A stretch of 64,000 bases of DNA, from the NCBI GenBank assembly GCA_910579865.1, contig CAJTXA010000012.1, positions 69,405 to 133,404 of the forward strand, given 5' to 3'. Positions within the stretch are counted from its first letter, which is position 1; each line of letters opens with the position of its first letter. Below are positions 1 through 7,932 of this stretch, one piece after another. Source of the stretch: an uncultured Lachnospiraceae bacterium (GTDB lineage: Bacteria > Bacillota > Clostridia > Lachnospirales > Lachnospiraceae). The position numbers and the translations under genes were made by a program. The notes beneath the pieces are model-generated. The model saw only the letters and a program-made list of their open reading frames with translations. It searched no databases and was not told where the DNA came from.

Positions 1-838
1 CCATCACATCGGAATAGAACATATTCTCTAAATTCTTCTTCTGTGTAGCTGCTACATCTTCTGGTGCACATGTACGAGGATATGTCATCAACTTCGTTAG
101 CATACACCCCATCTGTCCATTTGGTACCATCTTATGACAAAGCTTTGTTACAATACCTGCAGCTACAAATTGATGATGAAGTGCCTGATAACAACATGGA
201 ATTTCTCCCTTCTCACCACAAAGTTCTGGAATAATTCCAGCTGTAATAAAGGAATGACGAATTATACTATCCACCTCATTAAAATTCAGCCAATATTTCA
301 CATACTCTCCATAGTGTTCAAAACAAGTGCGACTAAATCTTACAAAATAATCCACTACTCTGCGATCCGCCCATCCATTATATTTTAAACTTAATGCTAA
401 TGGCATTTCATAATGAGAAAGTGTTACTAATGGCTCTATTCCTAAACGTTTCATCTCTTGGAAGACACCTTTATAAAATGCAATTCCTTCTGCATTTGGT
501 TCCTCTTCCTCTCCTGTTGGAAACAGTCTAGTCCAAGCAATCGAAAGGCGGAAAACTTTAAATCCCATCTCTGCAAACAATGCTAAGTCTTCTTTATAAT
601 GATGATAAAAGTCAATTCCTCTCCGTTTTGGATAGTAAGTATCCTCTTTATCCTGCATAGCCTCTTCGATCTTTTTACGAGATATTGTAACATGTGCTTT
701 ATAATCTTTTACATCTACATTTGGCTTATAAGTTGCTACATCGTCCACAGACCAGCCTTTTCCACCTACATTCCATGCACCTTCTATCTGATTTGCTGCT
801 ACTGCTCCACCCCATAAAAATCCTTCTGGAAAACTCAT
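1..838 (-). CDS. 6-phospho-beta-glucosidase, GH1 family (3' end outside window)
   Basis: Cytoplasmic hydrolase expected to split phosphorylated beta-glucosides delivered by the adjacent PTS permease. The first 279 codons are present. They show the GH1 opening FPEGFLWGGAVAANQIEGA, the segment FRLSIAWTRLFPTG and the acid/base motif YWLNFNEVD (Glu at about residue 188). The C-terminal nucleophile (family motif ENG) lies beyond the window edge, so integrity cannot be judged. The start is the ATG at 838, preceded by GGAGGG. It lies 11 bases after the PTS stop codon, so the two are one operon. The phospho-substrate preference is inferred from the PTS neighbour. Confidence 0.92.
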   Translation of the reverse strand, partial: MSFPEGFLWGGAVAANQIEGAWNVGGKGWSVDDVATYKPNVDVKDYKAHVTISRKKIEEAMQDKEDTYYPKRRGIDFYHHYKEDLALFAEMGFKVFRLSIAWTRLFPTGEEEEPNAEGIAFYKGVFQEMKRLGIEPLVTLSHYEMPLALSLKYNGWADRRVVDYFVRFSRTCFEHYGEYVKYWLNFNEVDSIIRHSFITAGIIPELCGEKGEIPCCYQALHHQFVAAGIVTKLCHKMVPNGQMGCMLTKLMTYPRTCAPEDVAATQKKNLENMFYSDVM

Positions 839-849
839 ATTAATCCCTC

Positions 850-2682
850 CTATCTCTTAAGTCCCATAATAATATCTCCACACTTTATCATTCCTTCTGA
901 TGCTTTATTTAATTGATAATCTGCCGAATTTGTAATAATTACCGGAGTCACTACATCATATCCCTCCTTTTTTAATGCAGCTAAATTAAATTTCATCAAA
1001 AGTTGTCCTTTTGTCACTTGATCCCCACTCTTTACTTGAGGCTCAAAATATTTTCCTTCTAATTTTACCGTTTCTAATCCTACATGTAATAAAACTTCTG
1101 CTCCATTCTCACATACCATAGAAATCGCATGTTTTGAATCAAATACCGTATCTATTTTCGCATCTGCTGGAGCATATAATTCCCCTTTTTCTGGAATTAC
1201 AGCCATTCCATCTCCCAAAATCCCTGCTGAAAATACTTCGTCCTTTACCTGATCAAGAGCAATCAATTTTCCATCTAATGGACTAACTATTGTTTTATTT
1301 TTATCAATTCCTTCTGGTGCCTTTGAATTTTCTACTTTTTTCTCCTGATAGAGAAGCAAAGTTGCCACAAAAGAAGCTCCTAAAGAAACTCCAAATCCAA
1401 CAAACGCCCATACAATATTCATAGAATTTGCTACATCCACGAACATAGCCATCCCCGCAAGTCCAGGTCCCATAGCTACAAACGCTTTCAAATTACCTAA
1501 TCCTATTACCAAACCTCCTATAAAACTTCCTGCTACTACGCCTGAAAGAACACGCTTATTTTGTAAAGTAACACCATATAGAGCTGGTTCTGTAATTCCA
1601 AAAATAGCAGAGATACCTGCTGAAATAGCAGCTGAACGCAAATCAGTATCCTTTGTGCGAAGTGCCACAGCAAAACATGCACCACCCTCTGAAATATTAT
1701 GTGCTAAAGATGCTGGCATATACAAAAGCTCTTCTCCCATCTCTGAAATAGAAGATACTGCATAAGGAACTAATGCTTTATGCATACCAGTAGCAATCAT
1801 AAAAGGAAGAATCGCAGCCAAAAGTGCTACAGCAGCCCAACCAAGTTTATTATATAAGAATAAAATTACTGTCGTCAATCCCTGTCCCACTGTATAGCCA
1901 AGTGGTCCAAGAATTAAAAGTGTAACTGGAACTACTACAGCAAAACAAACCATAGGAACAAAAAATACTCGAATAGGTTTTGGAGAAATCTTTGTTACAT
2001 ATTTCTCTACATAATACAAAAATCCAACGCAAAGAATTGCCGGAAATACCTGCGAACTATAAGCAATATTTCGAATTTCAAATCCCCATAAACTTGCACC
2101 GCCAGCTATAAAAGAAGTCATTCCCGGAAGAATCAATGCCCCTACAGAAGCTAATGCTACCAAACGGTTACAATTTAATTTGGTAGACATTGTAACTGCT
2201 ACCATAAGTGGTAAAAAATAAAGTGCTGCATCTGCTGCATAATAAAGTACTTGATACCATCCTCCAGAAGAATCCATTACTTTCATCAAAGTCAACAAAG
2301 ATAAAAAAGCCTTTAAAATACCAGCACCAGCAATTGCGGGAACTAACGGTTGAAAAATACCAACCACAAAGTCTAACACCATTGCTCCAAGCTCTTTTTT
2401 TTCATTTTGTACTGTTGCACCTGTGCCATGAAATGTCCCTAACTTTAATAATTCATCATATACTTCAATTACATCATTTCCAATTACCACCTGACATTGA
2501 TTTCCACTGCTTACAACTCCCATTACTCCTGATATTGCTTTTAATGCTTCTTTATTTACTTTTCCAGAATCGACAATTGTAAAGCGAAGCCTTGTAGAAC
2601 AATGTTCCAAATGAGAAATATTCCCTTCACCGCCTACCTGCTTTAACACTTCTTTTGCAGTATTTGTATAATTTTTCGCCAT
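850..2682 (-). CDS. PTS beta-glucoside permease, EIIBCA
   Basis: Membrane phosphotransferase that imports and phosphorylates beta-glucosides. It is about 610 aa in the order IIB-IIC-IIA. IIB (about 1-85) carries the phospho-cysteine in HCSTRLRF. IIC has about ten hydrophobic segments and the signature GITEPALYGV. IIA (about 470-600) has the active histidine in LLHVGLETV. The reading frame stays open upstream to 2928, but that stretch encodes the antiterminator leader. The real start is the ATG at 2682 (MAKNYTNTA), after AAAAAGGAGAGAAGTGC. It is co-transcribed with the GH1 gene. This is the BglP/BglF family; the exact sugar is unknown. Confidence 0.95.
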   Translation of the reverse strand: MAKNYTNTAKEVLKQVGGEGNISHLEHCSTRLRFTIVDSGKVNKEALKAISGVMGVVSSGNQCQVVIGNDVIEVYDELLKLGTFHGTGATVQNEKKELGAMVLDFVVGIFQPLVPAIAGAGILKAFLSLLTLMKVMDSSGGWYQVLYYAADAALYFLPLMVAVTMSTKLNCNRLVALASVGALILPGMTSFIAGGASLWGFEIRNIAYSSQVFPAILCVGFLYYVEKYVTKISPKPIRVFFVPMVCFAVVVPVTLLILGPLGYTVGQGLTTVILFLYNKLGWAAVALLAAILPFMIATGMHKALVPYAVSSISEMGEELLYMPASLAHNISEGGACFAVALRTKDTDLRSAAISAGISAIFGITEPALYGVTLQNKRVLSGVVAGSFIGGLVIGLGNLKAFVAMGPGLAGMAMFVDVANSMNIVWAFVGFGVSLGASFVATLLLYQEKKVENSKAPEGIDKNKTIVSPLDGKLIALDQVKDEVFSAGILGDGMAVIPEKGELYAPADAKIDTVFDSKHAISMVCENGAEVLLHVGLETVKLEGKYFEPQVKSGDQVTKGQLLMKFNLAALKKEGYDVVTPVIITNSADYQLNKASEGMIKCGDIIMGLKR

Positions 2683-2802
2683 TGCACTTCTCTCCTTTTT
2701 TAATCCTTTCTTATTTCTGCTGCTATGATTTTGGCCAAAATCAATCTGTCGATCAACATTCCTCTTTTTACCTGTTTCTGATAACATATTCATTTTACAC
2801 AT

Positions 2803-2856
2803 AAAAAAAGATCGATCAAAAATAAACATAATAATTATGTTATTTCCAATCGATCC
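2803..2856 (-). terminator. conditional intrinsic terminator of the PTS leader
   Basis: On the minus strand a long imperfect stem starts with GATCGAT and closes with ATCGATC, with an AT-rich inner stem and seven T after it. It lies between the promoter and the PTS start and overlaps the 3' end of the RAT site by several bases, the standard arrangement for BglG/LicT antitermination. Confidence 0.85.
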
Positions 2857-2878
2857 TGCCTGCATTACCAGTAACATG
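2850..2878 (-). promoter_or_regulatory. RAT site, LicT/BglG-type antiterminator target
   Basis: The minus strand reads ATGTTACTGGTAATGCAGGC followed by AGGATCGA. This matches the known RAT pattern TGTTACTG...GCAGGCA. Folding of this site excludes the terminator stem at 2803-2856. Binding by a LicT/BglG protein is therefore expected, but no gene for such a protein is present in the window. Confidence 0.82.
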
Positions 2879-2895
2879 TCTTTTAGATTAACCTT

Positions 2896-2924
2896 ATCAT
2901 ACTGAAAATAAATTAAAAAATCAA
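2896..2924 (-). promoter_or_regulatory. sigma-A promoter of the PTS/GH1 operon
   Basis: Minus strand TTGATT, 17-base spacer, TATGAT. The predicted start of transcription lies just upstream of the RAT site. The rest of the 2683-2994 gap holds only the leader and an A/T tract. Confidence 0.7.
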
Positions 2925-2994
2925 TCACAAAAAGATATAAAAAAAAAAATTTTTTTTAGTAATTTTTCACAAATATGTGATACAACTTTATCAT

Positions 2995-5538
2995 CTATCC
3001 TAAATATTCCTGTAATACTCGCATACACTCCTTTATATCAAGAGGTTTTGGAATATGAGAATTCATCCCACACTCTAAGCATCGCTGTGCATCGTCTGAA
3101 AATGCATCTGCTGTCATCGCAATAATTGGTAAATCCCGATCACTTCGATCCAAATTTCGAATCGCTTGTGTTGCTTCATAGCCATTCATAACTGGCATCC
3201 GAATATCCATCAAAATTGCATCATAAAATCCAATATTTGATGCTTCAAATTTTTCTACACATTCTTTTCCATTCTCTGCTCGTTGTAATTCCAAGCCAAA
3301 AACAGAAAGAATCTCATAAGCTACTTCCCAATTAATATCCATATCTTCTGCAAGGAGAATGTGTTTTCCAGTAAAATCTACTTCTGCTTCTTTTTCTTCT
3401 GCTTCTTTTGTATATCCTTCTGTATACTGTTTCAATCGTTCATATAAAGTAGACTTAAATAATGGTTTTGAAATAAACCCTTCAATTGATGTCTCATTTG
3501 CTTCATCTTCAATATCATTCCAATCATAAGCGGAAATTAAAAATACTGGTATATCCGATCCAACACGATTACGAATTTCACGTATGGTTTCCATACCATC
3601 CATATTTGGCATCTTCCAATCAATCAGAACAAAATGATAGTCATCATTTCGGTTATGTCGTTCTTCTATCATCTCTATTGCCTTTTTTCCATCCAATGTA
3701 TAATCTGCATGAGCACCTAATTCCTCTAAATTAGCTACTGCACTACAACATAATAATTCATTATCATCAACAACTAAAATATTCCAATCTGGTAATTTCA
3801 TATCTTCTTCATGTATCGTAGCTTTTTTTAGATCTAATGCCACATGAAAAGAAGTTCCCTTTCCATGTTCACTTTCCACTTGAATGGTTCCGCCCATCAA
3901 TGTTACAATACTTTTTGTAATTGCCATTCCAAGTCCTGTTCCAATAATTTGACGTACTTGATCGGTTTCCTCTCTAGAAAAGGTATCAAAAATCTTCTTC
4001 CGAAATTCTTCTGACATACCAATTCCAGTATCGACTACAGTAATATGGGTACATACATACTCTTCTCCTAAACTTGATGGCTCCTGCATCATATGAATAT
4101 CAATTCTTCCATTCTCTGGTGTAAACTTTACAGCATTTGATAAAAGATTTAGCAATACTTGATTTAAACGAACTGCATCACAATAGACATCTTCTGATAA
4201 GATAGGTTTTATAAAAATATCAAAATACTGATTTTTTTCTTTCACCTGCGGCTGCATAATATTAACAATATCATCCATCGCTCCACGTAAAGACATTGGA
4301 ATCATATTTAATACCATTTTTCCACTTTCAATTTTTGACATATCTAACACATCGTTAATCAATCCCAATAAATGTTTACTAGATAAATGCACCTTTCGTA
4401 AACAATCTTCTACACGAGCACTATCCTGTAGATTTCGTTGTGCAATTTCTGTCATACCAATAATTGCATTCATTGGAGTACGAATATCATGACTCATACT
4501 AGAAAGAAACTCACTTTTTGCTTTGTTCGCATGAACTGCTTCCTCTCTTGCCTGATTTAAATCTGCCATTTGTCGTTGTGAAATTCGATAATACAAAATA
4601 AAAATAATGCACATTGTACATAAAATAATCGCTGCTGAACCAACCATAATAAATGTACGTAATCGATCTAACCGACTAATTGAATAACGCAATATACTAT
4701 TTGGCATTGCAGAAATTAAATACCACGAAGAATTTTCTGCAAGTGGTGAGCAATAGAGTCTTTTTTGTTCACCATCTATTGAAATAACAGTAGAATAAAT
4801 TTCCCGTTTTTCCATTGCAGAAAATAACTCCTCTGCATATTGATCTGCATCTTTTCCATTTAATTTTTCAAATCGATCTACAATTCGGTCAAAATAGTTT
4901 CCTCGATAGGCATCTGCATTACGAATAATAAAATTTCCTTTTTTATCAATAATATGGGAATATACAACTGCATCATTTTCATCTAAAAAAAGATTCTGAT
5001 TTAAATATTCCATATCCACTCCTGCCAATAATGCAATACTATTTTTTCCCTCTGCCATAGGATAAGTAACTTCTTTTCCTAGAATTAGAATCTTTCTTTC
5101 ATCCTCTGCCTGTCCTTGTGTCACTAAATTGCCATCTGTTTTTAAAGAAGCTAATACCTCTTCCATCTCAAAAATCTTGATGTTTTCTCCATAGACAGCT
5201 TCAACTGTTCCATCCTCTGCCATAAAACCCAGATAGATAAAATTCCGAATCTCTGCACTTAACTTTAGTTCTTCCAACAGCTCTTCTCCATATTCCATTC
5301 CTTCTGGTGGCGTCCGCTTGACAATTCCCTCTAACTGCTCCAATCGTAAACTAATAATTGCCCGAAACTTCTGCTGAATCTGCTGGTTCACTTCAGCCAT
5401 ATAAGTATTACTAACTTCTTGAATAGACTCTTCCGTCTTACTACCCATAAAAATAGTTAGACAAACAAATACCGCTATACATACAATAACAACACTAACT
5501 ACACTATGTGCAAAAAAATTGATTACCTTTTTATCCAT
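2995..5538 (-). CDS. hybrid sensor histidine kinase with two receiver domains
   Basis: About 847 aa. One membrane segment (about 10-30), an extracytoplasmic sensor of about 260 residues (Cache-like size, family not certain), a second membrane segment near 290-315, then HisKA with SHDIRTPMNAIIG, HATPase with NLLSNAVKF, DTGIGM and GTGLGMAI, and two receivers: LIDWKMPNMDG and LMDIRMPVMNG, each with the phosphoacceptor Asp and a C-terminal KP. The chosen start is the ATG at 5538 (MDKKVINFF) because GGAGAGAG sits 5 bases before it; the upstream ATG at 5559 has no comparable site. It is the last gene of the chemosensory operon and directly follows a free HPt protein, its likely phosphorelay partner. 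No output domain is attached. Confidence 0.9.
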   Translation of the reverse strand: MDKKVINFFAHSVVSVVIVCIAVFVCLTIFMGSKTEESIQEVSNTYMAEVNQQIQQKFRAIISLRLEQLEGIVKRTPPEGMEYGEELLEELKLSAEIRNFIYLGFMAEDGTVEAVYGENIKIFEMEEVLASLKTDGNLVTQGQAEDERKILILGKEVTYPMAEGKNSIALLAGVDMEYLNQNLFLDENDAVVYSHIIDKKGNFIIRNADAYRGNYFDRIVDRFEKLNGKDADQYAEELFSAMEKREIYSTVISIDGEQKRLYCSPLAENSSWYLISAMPNSILRYSISRLDRLRTFIMVGSAAIILCTMCIIFILYYRISQRQMADLNQAREEAVHANKAKSEFLSSMSHDIRTPMNAIIGMTEIAQRNLQDSARVEDCLRKVHLSSKHLLGLINDVLDMSKIESGKMVLNMIPMSLRGAMDDIVNIMQPQVKEKNQYFDIFIKPILSEDVYCDAVRLNQVLLNLLSNAVKFTPENGRIDIHMMQEPSSLGEEYVCTHITVVDTGIGMSEEFRKKIFDTFSREETDQVRQIIGTGLGMAITKSIVTLMGGTIQVESEHGKGTSFHVALDLKKATIHEEDMKLPDWNILVVDDNELLCCSAVANLEELGAHADYTLDGKKAIEMIEERHNRNDDYHFVLIDWKMPNMDGMETIREIRNRVGSDIPVFLISAYDWNDIEDEANETSIEGFISKPLFKSTLYERLKQYTEGYTKEAEEKEAEVDFTGKHILLAEDMDINWEVAYEILSVFGLELQRAENGKECVEKFEASNIGFYDAILMDIRMPVMNGYEATQAIRNLDRSDRDLPIIAMTADAFSDDAQRCLECGMNSHIPKPLDIKECMRVLQEYLG

Positions 5539-5576
5539 TTTCTCTCTCCATCGTTTCAAGCGTTCTATTGTATACT

Positions 5577-5930
5577 CTATGCACTATGTTTTTCAATACA
5601 TTGTATAATTTCATTTTGGATTGGTATAATTTCCATCAAAATCTCTCTTGCTTTTTCTGGCTGACCAGTTCGAAGCAAATTTACAATTTCTGAATATGCC
5701 TTATAAACTGGCGTAATTGACAAATTTCCTGCGGTTCCTTTAATCGCATGTGCAATTTCAATTGCTTCTGTACAATCAGTTGCATCAAAATCTGGTGCAA
5801 TCATTTTCGCTTTCATTGTTTTTACAAATGTACCTAACAATCTCTTATATAATGTTTCATTTTTATTTAATCGTTTTAACCCATCTTCCACATCGACTCC
5901 CAATTCTTTTAATTCTTCTAATACACCCAT
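5577..5930 (-). CDS. free-standing HPt phosphotransfer protein
   Basis: 117 aa helical protein with the HPt motif AHAIKGTAGNLS; His61 is the probable phosphoacceptor. It would shuttle phosphate between receivers of the neighbouring hybrid kinase and other regulators of the operon. The start ATG has GGAGGAGG 8 bases upstream. It is 38 bases before the hybrid-kinase start. Confidence 0.88.
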   Translation of the reverse strand: MGVLEELKELGVDVEDGLKRLNKNETLYKRLLGTFVKTMKAKMIAPDFDATDCTEAIEIAHAIKGTAGNLSITPVYKAYSEIVNLLRTGQPEKAREILMEIIPIQNEIIQCIEKHSA

Positions 5931-6018
5931 CTTAAAAACCTCCTCCTGTTTTTACTTTCATAAATTAAGACACAGAAATATACCTTCATACATCCCTATG
6001 CCTTAATTTGCCTATTGT

Positions 6019-7365
6019 TTAATATTTCCCAAATCCATCTTCAAGAGAAATTACTTGTTCATTCATATTGGATAAAGATGACGAATACATCGGTGTACTC
6101 TTAAAGGAGGACATCGAATTAACAGCTCCTAACTGATAGATTGAAAGCATCTCTCTCATCCGAGAAGCCTGATTGGATAATTCTTCACTTGCCGCTGCAC
6201 ACTGTTGACTAGTAGCCGAATTGGTCTGTACAACCTGTGAAACCTGTGAAATTGCCTGTTCAATCTGTGCAACTGCTGTTGCTTGATAATTGGAAGATTC
6301 TGCAATTCCATTGATAATTACTTCACTTCTTTGTACTACTTTTGTAATTGCTTCTAATGCCTTTGCTGTATCATCTGCAATTTTTGTACCAGTTCCCACT
6401 TTACTAATAGAATCTTCAATCAACTCTGCTGTCTCTGCTGCTGCTGCTGCACTTTTTGCTGCAAGACTTCTTACCTCTTCTGCTACAACTGCAAAACCTT
6501 TTCCTGCTTCTCCTGCTCTTGCTGCTTCCACTGCTGCATTTAATGCAAGAATATTAGTTTGAAATGCGATGTCATCAATCACCTTAATAATTTTAGAAAT
6601 ACTTTCTGAGGATTTATTAATATCACGCATAGCGGAAATCATATCTTGCATCTGTACATTTCCCTGTTTTACTTCACCAATTGCCTGAACTACTAAACTG
6701 GCAGCAGAATTAGCTTCTTCTGCATTTTGTTTTGTTTTTTCTGCAATCTCATCAATAGAAGCTGTAATCTCTTCAATAGCACTTGCCTGCTCTGTCGATC
6801 CCTGTGCCAATGCTTGACTTGCACTTGCTACTTGAGAAGAACTAACTGTTACTTGAGAACCTGCATCACTAATATTGGTTAAAGTATTTAAATTATCTTC
6901 TACTAATTTCTTCAATGAATTTCCTAATAAATCATCTGAAGAATTTGGTACAACTGTAACCATCAAATTTCCATTTGAAACTTCTTCTGCAACTTTTGCT
7001 TGTATTTTAATATTTTCAACTACTTTTGTATACTCATCTACTAAATCTCCAAATTCATCATTATTCGATTTTTCCAATTCTACATTCACATGTCCCATAG
7101 CAATCTCTTTTGCTGCATTTGATAACTGTACTATAGAACGTTCAATTAATGCAATTAAATATAATGCTATACCAAATGTAATAATTCCTGAGATTACTAC
7201 AATTCCAATTGTAAATAAATTTGCATTGCGAACAAAAGTTGTTGAATTTTCTGCAGACTCTACTCTTCTTGTAATCATATTGCCAATTGCCACATTTAGT
7301 ATCATAAGTATAATCGGTATCATAAATCCCAGAGCCAGTTTTGTTTTTACCTTCATATTTTTCAT
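6019..7365 (-). CDS. methyl-accepting chemotaxis protein without a large sensor domain
   Basis: 448 aa. Two membrane segments (about 9-27 and 48-70) are separated by only about 20 residues, so there is almost no external ligand-binding domain. A HAMP-like region follows and then a long coiled-coil signalling domain with the hairpin signature NILALNAAVEAARAGEAGKG. The C-terminus (SLEDGFGKY) has no obvious CheR-tethering pentapeptide. It lies 12 bases after cheW and is probably the dedicated receptor of this CheA/CheW array. It may sense membrane or cytoplasmic state, or act through partners; this is inference. Confidence 0.92.
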   Translation of the reverse strand: MKNMKVKTKLALGFMIPIILMILNVAIGNMITRRVESAENSTTFVRNANLFTIGIVVISGIITFGIALYLIALIERSIVQLSNAAKEIAMGHVNVELEKSNNDEFGDLVDEYTKVVENIKIQAKVAEEVSNGNLMVTVVPNSSDDLLGNSLKKLVEDNLNTLTNISDAGSQVTVSSSQVASASQALAQGSTEQASAIEEITASIDEIAEKTKQNAEEANSAASLVVQAIGEVKQGNVQMQDMISAMRDINKSSESISKIIKVIDDIAFQTNILALNAAVEAARAGEAGKGFAVVAEEVRSLAAKSAAAAAETAELIEDSISKVGTGTKIADDTAKALEAITKVVQRSEVIINGIAESSNYQATAVAQIEQAISQVSQVVQTNSATSQQCAAASEELSNQASRMREMLSIYQLGAVNSMSSFKSTPMYSSSLSNMNEQVISLEDGFGKY

Positions 7366-7377
7366 TGTTCTTCCCTC

Positions 7378-7914
7378 TCATTCCTCTTCCAAATTGATAT
7401 CACTCACTTGTTCAATTACTGACATATCGTCATCATTCAACAATTTATCTGGATCTAACAATAACTTTACAGAATCCCCTACTTTACCGATACCATATAC
7501 ATATTTGTTATGTGCCTTATCTCCACGTCCAATTGTAGGTGGAGGCAAGATATTCTCTTCTTTAATCTCCACTACCTCTGCAATCTTTTCTACAATCAAT
7601 CCAACCACTGTAGACTTTACGCTAATTACAATAATACAGGTTCTATCATTGTATTCAAATGGTTTTTGCTTAAACCGCAAACGTACATCGATAACAGGAA
7701 TTACTTTTCCTCTTAAATTAATTAACCCTTTAATATAATCCTCTGTTTCTGGAATTGCTGTAATTGTCTGAAATTGAATAATCTCATTTACATATTGAAT
7801 TCGAAGACCAAAATATTCATTTCCAGATTTAAACGTCATATATTTTCCCTTTTGTACATCATGTTCATCTGTTTCTGTTGATATCTTTTTTACGTCGCTT
7901 GTCATACTAGACAC
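7378..7914 (-). CDS. cheW: chemotaxis coupling protein CheW
   Basis: 178 aa, with the CheW fold signatures YFGLRIQYVNEII, IKGLINLRGKVIPVIDVR and VGLIVEKIAEVVEI. It couples receptors to CheA. The start is ambiguous: a GTG at 7914 lies 4 bases after AAAGGAA, while an ATG at 7905 (MTSDVKK) lies 13 bases after it. The long charged N-terminal extension and the acidic tail are unremarkable. Gap to cheA is 18 bases. Confidence 0.93.
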   Translation of the reverse strand: MSSMTSDVKKISTETDEHDVQKGKYMTFKSGNEYFGLRIQYVNEIIQFQTITAIPETEDYIKGLINLRGKVIPVIDVRLRFKQKPFEYNDRTCIIVISVKSTVVGLIVEKIAEVVEIKEENILPPPTIGRGDKAHNKYVYGIGKVGDSVKLLLDPDKLLNDDDMSVIEQVSDINLEEE

Positions 7915-7932
7915 CGTTCCTTTCTATCTATA

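Noticed and set aside
134..388. 84-aa plus-strand open frame
   Set aside because: Antisense to the GH1 gene, which shows clear family motifs on the minus strand.
2208..2582. 124-aa plus-strand open frame
   Set aside because: Shadow of the PTS gene; His/Leu-rich low-complexity product.
2929..2994. Terminator after the hybrid kinase
   Set aside because: Only a 5-bp stem (TCACA/TGTGA) distant from the A/T tract; too weak to call.
6875..7738. 287-aa open frame on the plus strand
   Set aside because: It lies antisense to the MCP and cheW genes, has no ribosome binding site, and its composition mirrors their codons.
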